A stretch of DNA of 64,000 nt from Pseudomonadota bacterium (GTDB lineage: Bacteria > Pseudomonadota > Alphaproteobacteria > Rhizobiales > Xanthobacteraceae), in assembly GCA_023387735.1 (NCBI GenBank), contig JAEWHP010000046.1:182664-246663 (forward strand), in the 5' to 3' direction. Below are positions 16,243 through 24,429 of the stretch, one piece after another. Position numbers and translations under genes: made by a program. Each line of letters begins with the position of its first letter. Within the stretch, counting starts at the first letter, position 1. The notes below the pieces were generated by a model. It saw only the letters and a program-made list of their open reading frames with translations. It did no database searches and had not been told where the DNA came from.

Positions 16243-18459
16243 ATGTCCAAAACAACCCCATGCAAAGTAGCCATCGACACTCAAATCACACCCAAACTCA
16301 ACCGCCGCGCCTTCGTGATCGGCACCGCTGCTGCCGGCGCCGGCCTCGCCATAGGCCTCGACATTCCCTTCGGTGGACCCACGGTCGTTCGCGCCGCCGA
16401 CGGCTCGCCTGAAGTCAATGTCTGGGTGGTGATCCGCCCCGACGACACGACCGTCATTCGCATCGCCCGCTCCGAGATGGGACAGGGCACCCTCACCGGC
16501 CTCGCCCAGCTCGTCGCCGAAGAACTCGAGTGCGACTGGTCGAAGGTAGTCACCGAATATCCGACGCCGGGTCAAAGTGTCGCACGCAAGCGCGCCTGGG
16601 GCGATTTCTCGACCGGCGGCAGCCGCGGCATTCGCTCCAGCCATGACTATGTCCGCAAGGGCGGCGCCACCGCGCGGGTGATGCTGGTGCAGGCGGCCGC
16701 CAACGAGTGGAAGGTGCCGGCTTCGGAATGCACCGCCGCCAACAGCGTGATCACCCATTCGCCATCCGGCAGGACCACGACCTACGGCAAGATGGTGGAA
16801 GCGGCCGCGAAGCTGGAACCGCCGTCCGACGTCAAACTGAAGGACCCCAAGGACTGGAAGATCGCCGGCAAGGGCGTGAAGCGGCTTGATACCGTCGACA
16901 AGACGACGGGGGCGATGGTCTACGGCGTCGACGTCAAGCTGCCGGGCATGCTCAACGCTGCGATCAAGGATTGTCCTGTTTTCGGCGGCAAGCTGAAGAG
17001 TTTCGACGAGGCCAAGATCGCCAGCATGAAGGGCGTCAAGAAGGTCGTTCGCGTCGGCGACAGCGCAGTGGCCGTGGTTGCCGATACCTGGTGGCACGCC
17101 AAGACGGCGCTCGATGCGCTGCCGATCGTCTGGGACGAAGGCGAGAACGCAAAAGTATCCAGCGAGTCGATCGCCAAATGGTTGGCCGAAGGTCTCGACA
17201 ACGCGCAGCCGGCCCATATCGGCAACCAGAATGGCGACGCCAAGACCGCGATTGCCGGCGCCGCGAAGAAGGTCGAAGCCATCTACAACTATCCGTATCA
17301 GAACCACGCGCCCATGGAGCCGATGAACGCCACGGCGCTGTATACGCCGGACAGATGCGAGGTCTGGTGCGGCACGCAGAACGGCGAAGCGGCGTTTGCC
17401 GCGGTGCTGGAACAGTCGGGATTGCCGGCCGAAAAATGCGAAGTCCACAAGCATATCCTCGGCGGCGGCTTCGGCCGGCGCGGCATGACGGATTATGTCC
17501 GCCAGGCGGTAGCGATCGCCAAGCAGATGCCCGGCACGCCGATCAAGCTGCTGTGGTCGCGCGAAGAGGACATGGTCCAAGGCAAGTTTCATCCGATCAC
17601 GCAATGCAAACTGACCGGAGCCTTCGATGCCGACAACAATCTCACGGCGCTGCACGTCAGATTGTCCGGCCAGTCGATCCTGTTCTCGGTGCGTCCGGCG
17701 GCGTTGGTGAACGGGATGGATACAATTGCGTTCCAGGGCCTCAGTCCCTCGGGCGACGCGGCAATCGGCTACTCCGTGCCGAATCTTCTGGTCGAGCATT
17801 CCATGCGCAACCCGCACGTTCCGCCGGGCTTCTGGCGCGGCGTCAACGTCAACCAGAACGCCATCTATCTTGAATGCTTCATGGACGAACTGGCGCATTC
17901 AGTAGGCCAGGATCCGGTGGAGTTCCGCCGCAAGCTGATGAGCAAGCATCCGAAGCACCTCGCCGTGCTCAACGCCGTGGCCGAGAAGATCGGCTGGGGC
18001 AAACCCGTGCCGCAAGGCGTCCATCGCGGGATTGCGCAGGTGATGGGCTACGGCAGCTACGTCGCAGGCGCCGCCGAAATCTCGGTGACCGACGGCAACA
18101 AGATCAAGGTGCATCGCATCGTCGCTTCCACCGATCCCGGCTACGTCGTCAACCCGGCGCAGGTCGAGCGGCAGATCGCGGGCTCCTTTGTCTACGGCCT
18201 GTCCGCCCTGTTCTATGGCGGCTGCACGGTGAAGGACGGCAAGATCGAACAGACCAACTTCGACACCTACAACTCGATGCGCATCGCCGAGATGCCGAAG
18301 GTGGAATGCGTGATGGTGCCGAGCGGCGGCTTCTGGGGCGGCGTCGGCGAGCCGACCATCGGTGTCGCCGCACCCGCGGTGCTCAACGCCTACTTTGCGG
18401 CGACCGGCAAACGTATCCGTTCGGTGCCGCTGAGGGACCAGGACATCACATTCGCCTGA
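16243..18459 (+). CDS. Molybdopterin-binding large subunit of xanthine-oxidase family, Tat-exported (IorB/aldehyde dehydrogenase-like)
   Basis: A 738-residue molybdenum subunit with a twin-arginine signal (LNRRAFVIGTAAAGAG, about 19-34), so the enzyme is periplasmic. Seen: the IorB-type N-terminal RIARSEMGQGTLTGLAQLVA, QNHAPMEPMNATA (moco region), GGGFGRRGMTDYV, and the C-terminal GGVGEPTIGVAAPA in which Glu is the catalytic base of the family. The start at 16243 follows GGGGGAGA. Aldehyde oxidation or hydroxylation of an N-heterocycle is possible; the sequence alone does not decide. It forms an operon with the small subunit upstream and possibly with the sulfur-oxidation genes downstream. 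Confidence 0.92.
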   Translation: MSKTTPCKVAIDTQITPKLNRRAFVIGTAAAGAGLAIGLDIPFGGPTVVRAADGSPEVNVWVVIRPDDTTVIRIARSEMGQGTLTGLAQLVAEELECDWSKVVTEYPTPGQSVARKRAWGDFSTGGSRGIRSSHDYVRKGGATARVMLVQAAANEWKVPASECTAANSVITHSPSGRTTTYGKMVEAAAKLEPPSDVKLKDPKDWKIAGKGVKRLDTVDKTTGAMVYGVDVKLPGMLNAAIKDCPVFGGKLKSFDEAKIASMKGVKKVVRVGDSAVAVVADTWWHAKTALDALPIVWDEGENAKVSSESIAKWLAEGLDNAQPAHIGNQNGDAKTAIAGAAKKVEAIYNYPYQNHAPMEPMNATALYTPDRCEVWCGTQNGEAAFAAVLEQSGLPAEKCEVHKHILGGGFGRRGMTDYVRQAVAIAKQMPGTPIKLLWSREEDMVQGKFHPITQCKLTGAFDADNNLTALHVRLSGQSILFSVRPAALVNGMDTIAFQGLSPSGDAAIGYSVPNLLVEHSMRNPHVPPGFWRGVNVNQNAIYLECFMDELAHSVGQDPVEFRRKLMSKHPKHLAVLNAVAEKIGWGKPVPQGVHRGIAQVMGYGSYVAGAAEISVTDGNKIKVHRIVASTDPGYVVNPAQVERQIAGSFVYGLSALFYGGCTVKDGKIEQTNFDTYNSMRIAEMPKVECVMVPSGGFWGGVGEPTIGVAAPAVLNAYFAATGKRIRSVPLRDQDITFA

Positions 18460-18511
18460 CACCAGAAGCGGCGGCCTTCGGGTCGCCGCTCCATTATGGG
18501 GAGGTTCGCTG

Positions 18512-18808
18512 ATGAAAACGTCTGCTGTCGTCCTCGGGATCGCAGCGATTGTGGCGTCGAGCACGCCGCTGCTGGCGGCCTCCGATCCACCGCCCGGCGC
18601 GGCATCCTGCTCGGGTTGCCACGCCCCTGGAGCAACGGCGGCCACGTCCATCCCGCGGCTAGACGGCCGCGATGCCGGCGAGATCGTGACCGCGATGACC
18701 GGATTTCGTGACGGCACGGTTCCCGCCACGGTGATGAACCGCATCGCCAAGGGCTTCTCCGATGAAGAGTCGCGTGCGATTGCGGTGTGGCTGGCGGCAC
18801 AAAAATAA
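18512..18808 (+). CDS. Small monoheme cytochrome c, FccA/SoxE-like
   Basis: A 98-residue periplasmic cytochrome with a signal peptide (cleavage likely after PLLAA, about residue 22), one heme motif CSGCH at about 33-37, and a Met ligand candidate in TVMNRIAKGF. Size and pattern match the small cytochrome partner of flavocytochrome c sulfide dehydrogenase, which in the purple sulfur bacterium Allochromatium carries two hemes but here carries one. GGGAGG lies upstream of the ATG. It is followed ten bases later by the flavoprotein gene, so the two very likely form one complex. Confidence 0.85.
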   Translation: MKTSAVVLGIAAIVASSTPLLAASDPPPGAASCSGCHAPGATAATSIPRLDGRDAGEIVTAMTGFRDGTVPATVMNRIAKGFSDEESRAIAVWLAAQK

Positions 18809-18818
18809 GGGGGCTCTC

Positions 18819-20099
18819 ATGGGTATCAACCATCGCATCAGCCGCCGGCAGTTCTGCAGCGCAAGCGCGGCTGCGCTGGCGACCACTGCACTTCCCTTGC
18901 CCGCGTTCGCGCAAGCCCCCGCACGCGTCGTCGTGATCGGCGGCGGTTTTGGTGGCGCGAGTTGCGCGCGGGCGCTGAAACAGATCGAACCGAAATTGCA
19001 GGTCACGCTGGTCGAGCCGAGCAAGACATTCGTCGCCTGCCCGTTCAGCAACGTCGTCATTGCCGGACTGCGTTCGATCGAGCAACAACAATTCACCCAT
19101 GACAAGATCGCTGCGGGCGGCGTGACCGTGGTGCAGCAAGCGGCAACGACGATCAATGCGGCGGCACGGACCGTTGGGCTCGCCGACGGAGCATCGCTCA
19201 GCTACGACCGGCTGGTGCTGTCCCCCGGTGTCGATCTGCGTTTTGACGCGCTGCAGGGCTACGACGAAGCCGCAGCAGCGAAGATGCCGCATGCCTGGAA
19301 AGCCGGCGAGCAAACGCTGTTGCTGCGCAAGCAACTCGAAGCCATGGACGATGGCGGCCTGGTAGTGATCGCGGCTCCTGCCAATCCCTTCCGTTGTCCG
19401 CCGGGACCTTACGAACGCGCCTGCCTGATTGCGCACTATCTAAAAACCAGGAAGCCTCGCTCGAAGTTGCTGATCCTCGACGCGAAGGACGCATTCTCCA
19501 AACAGCGCCTGTTTCAAAACGCCTGGAAGGAGCTTTATCCAGGAATGATTGAATGGATATCGCTATCGCAGGGCGGCAAGGTGAACGCCGTCGACCCGGC
19601 GACCAACACGTTGATCACTGATTTCGGCAACCACACGGCCCAGGTGGCCAATGTCATTCCTCCGCAGCGAGCCGGCCGCATCGCCGAGATCGCCGGTGCG
19701 ACCGACAAGACCGGCTGGTGCGCGATCGACCCCGTCACCTTCGAATCCAAATCGGTGCCGAACATCCATGTTATCGGCGATGCGTGCCTTGCCGGCGCGA
19801 TGCCCAAATCCGCGTTCTCGGCTAATGCGCAGGCCAAGGTTTGTGCCGCCGCCATCGCAACGCTGATTTCAGGCGGAACGCCTGCGGCACCGAAGCTGAT
19901 CAATACCTGTTACAGCCTGGTGGCCCCCGACTATGGCATCTCGATCGCCGGCGTTTACCAGCCCACGAATGGACTGCTTGCCGACGTCGAAGGCGCAGGC
20001 GGCGTCAGTCCGGCGGATGCGGGACGCGATGTCCGCGTGCGCGAAGCCGATTATGCGCGGTCCTGGTTTGCGACCATTACGGCGGAAGCTTTTGGCTAA
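18819..20099 (+). CDS. soxF: Flavocytochrome c sulfide dehydrogenase flavoprotein (SoxF/FccB)
   Basis: A 426-residue FAD protein that oxidises sulfide to sulfur or polysulfide in the periplasm and passes electrons to a cytochrome c. Seen: a twin-arginine signal SRRQFCSASAAALA (8-21); the FAD motif VVIGGGFGGASCARAL (38-53); Cys74 in FVACPFSN, matching the covalent-FAD cysteine position; and Cys193 (PFRCPPGPYER) and Cys364 (NTCYSLVAP), matching the redox-active disulfide pair. All three key cysteines are therefore kept. The start at 18819 was chosen for the export signal. It lies between the small cytochrome and soxX, and its stop overlaps the soxX start. Confidence 0.92.
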   Translation: MGINHRISRRQFCSASAAALATTALPLPAFAQAPARVVVIGGGFGGASCARALKQIEPKLQVTLVEPSKTFVACPFSNVVIAGLRSIEQQQFTHDKIAAGGVTVVQQAATTINAAARTVGLADGASLSYDRLVLSPGVDLRFDALQGYDEAAAAKMPHAWKAGEQTLLLRKQLEAMDDGGLVVIAAPANPFRCPPGPYERACLIAHYLKTRKPRSKLLILDAKDAFSKQRLFQNAWKELYPGMIEWISLSQGGKVNAVDPATNTLITDFGNHTAQVANVIPPQRAGRIAEIAGATDKTGWCAIDPVTFESKSVPNIHVIGDACLAGAMPKSAFSANAQAKVCAAAIATLISGGTPAAPKLINTCYSLVAPDYGISIAGVYQPTNGLLADVEGAGGVSPADAGRDVRVREADYARSWFATITAEAFG

Positions 20100-20548
20100 A
20101 CGCGCGCATCGCATATCGGAGCTGGCCCTTGGTAGCGCACTCCTCATGCTGCCCGGCTTCGCGGCCACGGCGGAGTTGCGCAGCTACGCGATCGTCGGCG
20201 ACGCGATCCCGGAACCGCTCACGGATGCGCGCGGCGACATTGCGCGCGGGCGCGCCCTCGTCGTCGAACGCTCCAGCACTTGCATCCTCTGCCACAGCGG
20301 CCCATTTCCCGAACAGAAGTTCCAGGGCGACCTCGCCCCAAATCTTTCCGGCTCCGGTAGCCGATGGTCCGAGGGCCAGCTCCGGCTTCGGCTTGTGGAT
20401 GCCCCGCCTCAACGCGGCGACCATCATGCCCTCCTACCACCGCGTGGAGGGTCTGCAGCGCGTCGGCACGCCGTGGCGCGGCAAACCGATCCTGTCGGCG
20501 GAACAGATCGAAGATATCGTGGCGTACCTCGTCACATTGCGCGAATAG
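20092..20548 (+). pseudogene. soxX: Cytochrome c SoxX with single-base frameshift
   Basis: SoxX is the monoheme half of SoxAX, which attaches thiosulfate to SoxY. The frame starts at TTG 20092 (GGCGGAAG upstream), with a signal peptide ending PGFAATA and heme motif CILCH. It runs normally to QLRLRLVDA at 20403, after which the correct continuation RLNAATIMPSYHR (with the Met heme ligand) lies in the next frame to the stop at 20548 (ending IVAYLVTLRE). Removing one C from the run at 20402-20405 restores a 151-residue protein. Either the gene is broken or the C-run holds a sequencing/assembly error; the intact codons on both sides favour a recent event or error. Confidence 0.85.
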
Positions 20549-20553
20549 GAAGC

Positions 20554-21036
20554 ATGATGCACCGACCACCGAATTCAACCCGCCGCCGGTTCCTCGGCCT
20601 TGCCGGTGGCGCCGCCGTGCTCGGCGCGGTGCCGGTCGTGACGGTTCGGCCCGCCGAGGCGACGCCGGAGATGCTCACGTCCGCCATCCGCGGCGTCACC
20701 AACGGCGCCAACGTCAGGACCGGCAAGGTCAAGCTCGACGTGCCGCCGCTGGTCGAGAACGGCAATACCGTGCCGATGACGGTGAGCGTCAACCATCCGA
20801 TGGCACCGGAGGATCACGTCACGAGCATCCACGTTTTCAATGAAAAGAATCCGCAGCCGAACATCGCCAATTTCCAGCTGGGCCCGCATTCAGGCCGCGC
20901 GCAGGTCTCGACCCGCATCCGCCTGGCCGACAGCCAGAAGATCGTTGCGATCGCGAGGCTCTCGGACGGCTCGTTCTGGTCGGCCAGCGTCGACGTCGTG
21001 GTGACACTGGCGGCCTGCACCGAGGAGGCGATCTGA
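20554..21036 (+). CDS. soxY: Sulfur carrier subunit SoxY, with unusual C-terminal arm
   Basis: A 160-residue SoxY protein with a twin-arginine signal (TRRRFLGLAGGAAVLG, about 9-24). With SoxZ it carries sulfur intermediates on a C-terminal swinging-arm cysteine. Seen: the immunoglobulin-like fold landmarks VPMTVSVNHPMAPEDHVTSI and QVSTRIRLADSQKIVAIARL. Most SoxY proteins end in GGCGG; here the end is TLAACTEEAI, keeping a single Cys (155, the only one in the mature protein) but not the glycines, and with five residues after it. The Cys could still work, but with less flexibility. One-base overlap with soxZ. Confidence 0.9.
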   Translation: MMHRPPNSTRRRFLGLAGGAAVLGAVPVVTVRPAEATPEMLTSAIRGVTNGANVRTGKVKLDVPPLVENGNTVPMTVSVNHPMAPEDHVTSIHVFNEKNPQPNIANFQLGPHSGRAQVSTRIRLADSQKIVAIARLSDGSFWSASVDVVVTLAACTEEAI

Positions 21037-21356
21037 TGGCGTCGGCCCTGATCAATGTTCCGGGAAAGGCCAAGCGCGGCGACGTCATCGAGATCAAGAC
21101 GCTGATGTCGCACATCATGGAGACCGGCTATCGCCATCTGGCGTCAGGCGAAATCGTGCCTCGCGACATCGTCACGAGCTTCGCGTGCCGCTTTAACGGC
21201 AAGGAGATCTTCCGTGCCGATTTGTTTCCGGCGATCGCCGCGAACCCGTTTATCACTTTCTTCACGACCGTGACCGAGAGTGGAAAGTTCGAATTCGAAT
21301 GGATCGGCGACCGCGGCTTTACCGAAACCGCATCCGCTTCGATCACGGTCGAATGA
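21036..21356 (+). CDS. soxZ: Sulfur compound chelating subunit SoxZ
   Basis: A 106-residue SoxZ, the partner of SoxY in the periplasmic carrier complex. It lacks a signal peptide, as usual, because it is exported bound to SoxY. Seen: INVPGKAKRGDVIEIKTLMSH at the N-terminus and ANPFITFFTTVTESGKFEFEW near the end, both typical of the family. The length is normal. Its ATG overlaps the soxY stop (TGATG) and its stop overlaps the soxA start (ATGA), so soxYZA are translationally coupled. Confidence 0.95.
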   Translation: MASALINVPGKAKRGDVIEIKTLMSHIMETGYRHLASGEIVPRDIVTSFACRFNGKEIFRADLFPAIAANPFITFFTTVTESGKFEFEWIGDRGFTETASASITVE

Positions 21357-22126
21357 AATTCGCCGCCATCATCGCCGCTGCGCTGCTGGCTGCCGACGCC
21401 GCATGCGCCGCCGAAATCCCGCAAGGCGAGCGCCGCTCGGGCTACAGCTTCATGAAGCCGGAAACCCGGGCGATGCAGGACGACGATACCGCCAACCCCG
21501 GCATGCTCTGGGTGTTAGACGGCGAGGCGGTGTGGAAGCGCAAGGCAGGCGCTGCGAACAGGGCTTGCGCCGATTGCCACGACAACGCGCGCATCAGCAT
21601 GAAGGGAGTCGCGGCACGCTACCCAGCCTTCGACGCGACGCTCGCACGACCCGTCGATCTGGAGCAGCGCATCAATCTCTGCCGCAGCAACCGGCAGCAG
21701 GCGACGCCGTTGCCGCCTGAGAGCCGCGACCTCCTCGCGCTCACCGCCTTCATCGCGCGGCAGTCGCAGGGCACGGCGATCGAAACCGGCAGCGACCCGC
21801 AGCTCGCGCCGTTCATCGCCAAAGGGCGCGACCTCTTCATGCGGCGCCAGGGCCAGCTCAATCTCGGCTGCACCAATTGTCACGACGAAAATTGGGACAA
21901 GCGGCTCGCCGGCTCGGCGATCACGCAAGGACACCCAACCGGGTATCCGCTCTACCGATTGGAATGGCAATCGCTGGGATCGCTGCAACGGCGCCTGCGC
22001 GCCTGCATCACCGGCATCCGGGCACAGCCCTATGATTACGGCTCACCGGAGCTGGTCGAACTAGAATTGTACCTGATGTCGCGGGCGCGCGGCATGCCGA
22101 TGGAAGCACCGGCGGTAAGGCCTTGA
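21353..22126 (+). CDS. soxA: Diheme cytochrome SoxA, L-cysteine S-thiosulfotransferase subunit
   Basis: A 257-residue periplasmic diheme c cytochrome; with SoxX it conjugates thiosulfate to SoxY. A signal peptide ends near residue 20 (DAACAAEIP). Seen: heme motifs CADCH (72-76) and CTNCH (173-177), and the conserved Cys218 in RLRACITGIRAQPYDYGSPE, which is modified to a persulfide and ligates the catalytic heme in characterised SoxA. The ATG overlaps the soxZ stop. This diheme form with two CxxCH motifs corresponds to the type with two hemes in SoxA and one in SoxX. If soxX is truly broken, SoxA would lack its partner. Confidence 0.93.
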   Translation: MKFAAIIAAALLAADAACAAEIPQGERRSGYSFMKPETRAMQDDDTANPGMLWVLDGEAVWKRKAGAANRACADCHDNARISMKGVAARYPAFDATLARPVDLEQRINLCRSNRQQATPLPPESRDLLALTAFIARQSQGTAIETGSDPQLAPFIAKGRDLFMRRQGQLNLGCTNCHDENWDKRLAGSAITQGHPTGYPLYRLEWQSLGSLQRRLRACITGIRAQPYDYGSPELVELELYLMSRARGMPMEAPAVRP

Positions 22127-22136
22127 GTGACTCCGC

Positions 22137-22258
22137 TGGACACCATCTATCCCCTCATCCTGAGGAGCTTGCGCAGCAAGCGTCGCGAAGGATGTGGCCC
22201 GAGTGGGGACTCATGGTTCGAGACGCGCGTTCCGCGCTCCTCACCATGAAGGTTAGAG
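22137..22258. repeat. Palindromic repeat family B, copy 1
   Basis: The 134 bases between soxA and the convergent fpr gene are filled by an imperfect palindromic unit containing CCTCATCCTGAGGAG and ending CTCACCATGAAGG. A related unit lies at 30595-30720 in the transporter operon. No coding potential was found. Confidence 0.65.
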
Positions 22259-22260
22259 AG

Positions 22261-23034
22261 CTATCGTTCCGCGAACGCCTTCTCGACCACGAACTGTGCA
22301 GGTTCGCCGTGATTGCCTTCGACAAAGCCCTTGCCGTTGAGCAAGGTGCGCGTGTCCGCCACCAGCGCCGGGCTGCCGCAGATCATGACGCGGTCATGCG
22401 CGGGATCGAGCGAGGCCAGCCCGATATCGCCGAACAGCTTGCCTGAATTGATCAGGTCGGTAATGCGGCCCCGGTTGCGGAAAGGGTCGCGCGTCACGGT
22501 CGGATAGTAGATCAGCTGGTTGCGGATGTAGTCGCCGATCAGCTCGTCGTTCGGGAGCTGTTCGGTGATCATCTCGCCATAGGCGAGTTCCTTTACGCGG
22601 CGGCAGCCGTGCAGCAGCACCACTTTCTCGAAACGCTCGTAGGTTTCCGGATCCTTGATCACGGAAAGAAACGGTGCGAGCCCGGTGCCGGTGCCGATCA
22701 GATAGAGGTTGCGGCCGTCCTCGAGGTTGTCGATGACGAGCGTGCCGGTGGCCTTGCGGCTGACGATGATCTCGTCGCCCTGCTTCAGGTGCTGGAGCCG
22801 CGAGGTCAGCGGGCCGTCCGGAACCTTGATCGAAAAGAATTCGAGCCGGTCCTCGTAATTGGCGCTGGCGACCGAGTAGGCGCGCAGCAGCGGCTTCTCG
22901 CCGACCTTCAACCCGATCATGGTGAATTCGCCGTTGCGGAAACGAAACGAGGGATCGCGCGTGGTGGTGAAGCTGAACAGCGTGTCGGTCCAGTGATGGA
23001 CGCTGAGGACGCTTTCCTGGTTGAAATTGCTCAT
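22261..23034 (-). CDS. fpr: Ferredoxin--NADP(+) reductase
   Basis: A 257-residue FAD protein of the bacterial FPR type, exchanging electrons between NADPH and ferredoxin or flavodoxin. Seen: the FAD-binding RAYSVAS at about 50-56, GTGTGLAPFLSVI for NADP(H) binding at about 113-125, MICGSPALV, and a C-terminus VVEKAFAER typical of the subclass. It is divergent from the enamidase gene, and between the two lie GTATAC palindromes identical in core to the one in front of the 6-hydroxynicotinate reductase operon. Because that reductase is ferredoxin-dependent in Eubacterium barkeri, this enzyme is a good candidate for supplying its electrons (inference). Confidence 0.93.
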   Translation of the reverse strand: MSNFNQESVLSVHHWTDTLFSFTTTRDPSFRFRNGEFTMIGLKVGEKPLLRAYSVASANYEDRLEFFSIKVPDGPLTSRLQHLKQGDEIIVSRKATGTLVIDNLEDGRNLYLIGTGTGLAPFLSVIKDPETYERFEKVVLLHGCRRVKELAYGEMITEQLPNDELIGDYIRNQLIYYPTVTRDPFRNRGRITDLINSGKLFGDIGLASLDPAHDRVMICGSPALVADTRTLLNGKGFVEGNHGEPAQFVVEKAFAER

Positions 23035-23080
23035 CTTGCCGATCCGTCTCGCTGAGGGCCGATTGCGATGCTCAAATCAT

Positions 23081-23108
23081 TTGTATACGATCATTCGTAT
23101 ACGAATGA
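23081..23108. promoter_or_regulatory. Tandem GTATAC operator sites between fpr and enamidase
   Basis: TCATTCGTATACGAATGA at 23091-23108 is a perfect 18-bp palindrome. Immediately before it, TTGTATACGA at 23081-23090 is a second, imperfect copy of the same core. The sites lie 47 bases upstream of fpr and 73 bases upstream of the enamidase start, suited to controlling both. The core TTCGTATACGAATGA recurs at 34975-34989. Confidence 0.75.
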
Positions 23109-23180
23109 ATAATCCAGCTTGATCGGATCGTCAAGCCGGGCAGAATGTCCGGCGAAGGCATTGAACCAAAAGGAAAAACC

Positions 23181-24380
23181 ATGGCCCACGATGCACCCCA
23201 GGCGACCGGTCCGAGCAAGCTGGTGATCCGCAATATCGGGCTGCTGCTGTCGGGGGCGCTGGAGAAGCCGATCCTGGACGGCGATACGATCGTGGCCGAG
23301 AACGGCAAGATATCGGCCATTGGCCGATTCAAGGACCTCAATACCGAGGGCGCCACCACCATCGTCGATGCCAACGGCACCACCGTCGCCCCCGGCCTGA
23401 TCGACAGCCACGTCCATCCCGTCGCCGGCGACTGGACGCCGCGGCAGAACCAGATCAACTGGATCGACAGCTATCTCCATGGCGGCGTCACCACCATGAT
23501 CTCGGCGGGCGAAGTGCATATGCCCGGCCGCCCGCGCGACGTCGTCGGGCTGAAGGCGATGGCGATCTTTGCCCAGCGCGCCTTCTGGACGCTGCGCCCC
23601 GGCGGGGTGAAGGTGCATGCCGGCGCGCCTGTCATCGAATGCGAAATGGTCGAGGACGATTTCAAGGAGTTGGCCGCCGCCGGCGTCAAGCTGCTGGGCG
23701 AAGTGGGCCTGGGCGGCGTCAAGGACGGGCCGACGGCGCGGAAGATGGTGGGCTGGGCGCGCAAGTACGGCATCCAGAGCACGATCCACACCGGCGGGCC
23801 TTCAATCCCCGGTTCCGGGCTGATCGACAAGGACGTGGTGCTGGAAGCCGACACCGACGTGGTCGGCCATATCAATGGCGGCCACACGGCGCTGCCCGAC
23901 GACCAGATCCGCTGCATCTGCGAAGGCTGCAAGCGAGGACTGGAGCTGGTTCACAACGGCAACGAGCGCTCGGCGCTGTTCACCCTGCGCACCGCGCGCG
24001 AAATGGGCGACCTTCACCGCGTCATCCTCGGCACCGACGCGCCGGCTGGCTCCGGCGTGCAGCCGCTCGGCATCCTGCGGATGGTCTCGATGCTGTCTTC
24101 GCTCGGCGACCTGCCGGCCGAACTCGCGTTCTGCCTCGCAACCGGCAACACCGCGCGCATGCGCGAGCTGGATTGCGGCATCATCGAAGTCGGCCGCTCC
24201 GCGGATTTCGTCCTGATGGACAAGGCCCAGCATTCGCCGGGCAAGAACATCCTCGAAAGCGTGCAGCTTGGCGACCTCCCCGGCATCGGCATGACCATCA
24301 TCGACGGCATCGTCCGCACCCAGCGCAGCCGCAACACGCCGCCGGCAGGCAAGGTGCCGGAGATCATCAGCGAGCACTGA
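23181..24380 (+). CDS. ena: Enamidase-like amidohydrolase (1,4,5,6-tetrahydro-6-oxonicotinate hydrolysis)
   Basis: A 399-residue metal-dependent amidohydrolase resembling the enamidase of Eubacterium barkeri nicotinate fermentation, a bifunctional Fe-Zn enzyme that opens 1,4,5,6-tetrahydro-6-oxonicotinate to ammonia and 2-formylglutarate. Seen: PGLIDSHVHPVAG (metal-binding HxH), GEVGLGGVKDGPTARKMVGW, STIHTGGPSIPG and VGHINGGHTALP (further metal histidines), and LGTDAPAGSGVQPLGILR (catalytic Asp). The start at 23181 follows AAGGAAA; an upstream in-frame start at 23145 lacks a site. The assignment rests on recognition of the family plus the 6-hydroxynicotinate reductase gene in the same predicted regulon 10 kb away. 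Confidence 0.82.
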   Translation: MAHDAPQATGPSKLVIRNIGLLLSGALEKPILDGDTIVAENGKISAIGRFKDLNTEGATTIVDANGTTVAPGLIDSHVHPVAGDWTPRQNQINWIDSYLHGGVTTMISAGEVHMPGRPRDVVGLKAMAIFAQRAFWTLRPGGVKVHAGAPVIECEMVEDDFKELAAAGVKLLGEVGLGGVKDGPTARKMVGWARKYGIQSTIHTGGPSIPGSGLIDKDVVLEADTDVVGHINGGHTALPDDQIRCICEGCKRGLELVHNGNERSALFTLRTAREMGDLHRVILGTDAPAGSGVQPLGILRMVSMLSSLGDLPAELAFCLATGNTARMRELDCGIIEVGRSADFVLMDKAQHSPGKNILESVQLGDLPGIGMTIIDGIVRTQRSRNTPPAGKVPEIISEH

Positions 24381-24398
24381 CGCCGTAACGGGCTGATA

Positions 24399-24429
24399 CC
24401 CGGAATCAGCTCATCTGCCCGCTTCCGGG
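24399..24429. repeat. Small inverted repeat after the enamidase gene, weak terminator candidate
   Basis: CCCGGAA (24399-24405) and TTCCGGG (24423-24429) could pair across a 17-base loop shortly after the enamidase stop. There is no T-run, so termination is only a possibility. The rest of 24381-24627 shows no gene or other recognisable signal. Confidence 0.3.

Noticed and set aside
16072..17898. 608-codon open frame antisense to the molybdenum large subunit
   Set aside because: Shadow of the sense gene; no domain or ribosome site.
15776..18459. Assignment of the first molybdenum hydroxylase to nicotinate
   Set aside because: It lacks the fused cytochrome domain of NicB, is Tat-exported and sits beside sulfur-oxidation genes; the nicAB pair at 35202-39223 fits nicotinate better.
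20077..21036. Possible SoxX-SoxY fusion protein in a single open frame
   Set aside because: The frame stays open from soxX into soxY, but the linking segment is not SoxX sequence. The true SoxX C-terminus is in the next frame, so a frameshift explains it better than a fusion.
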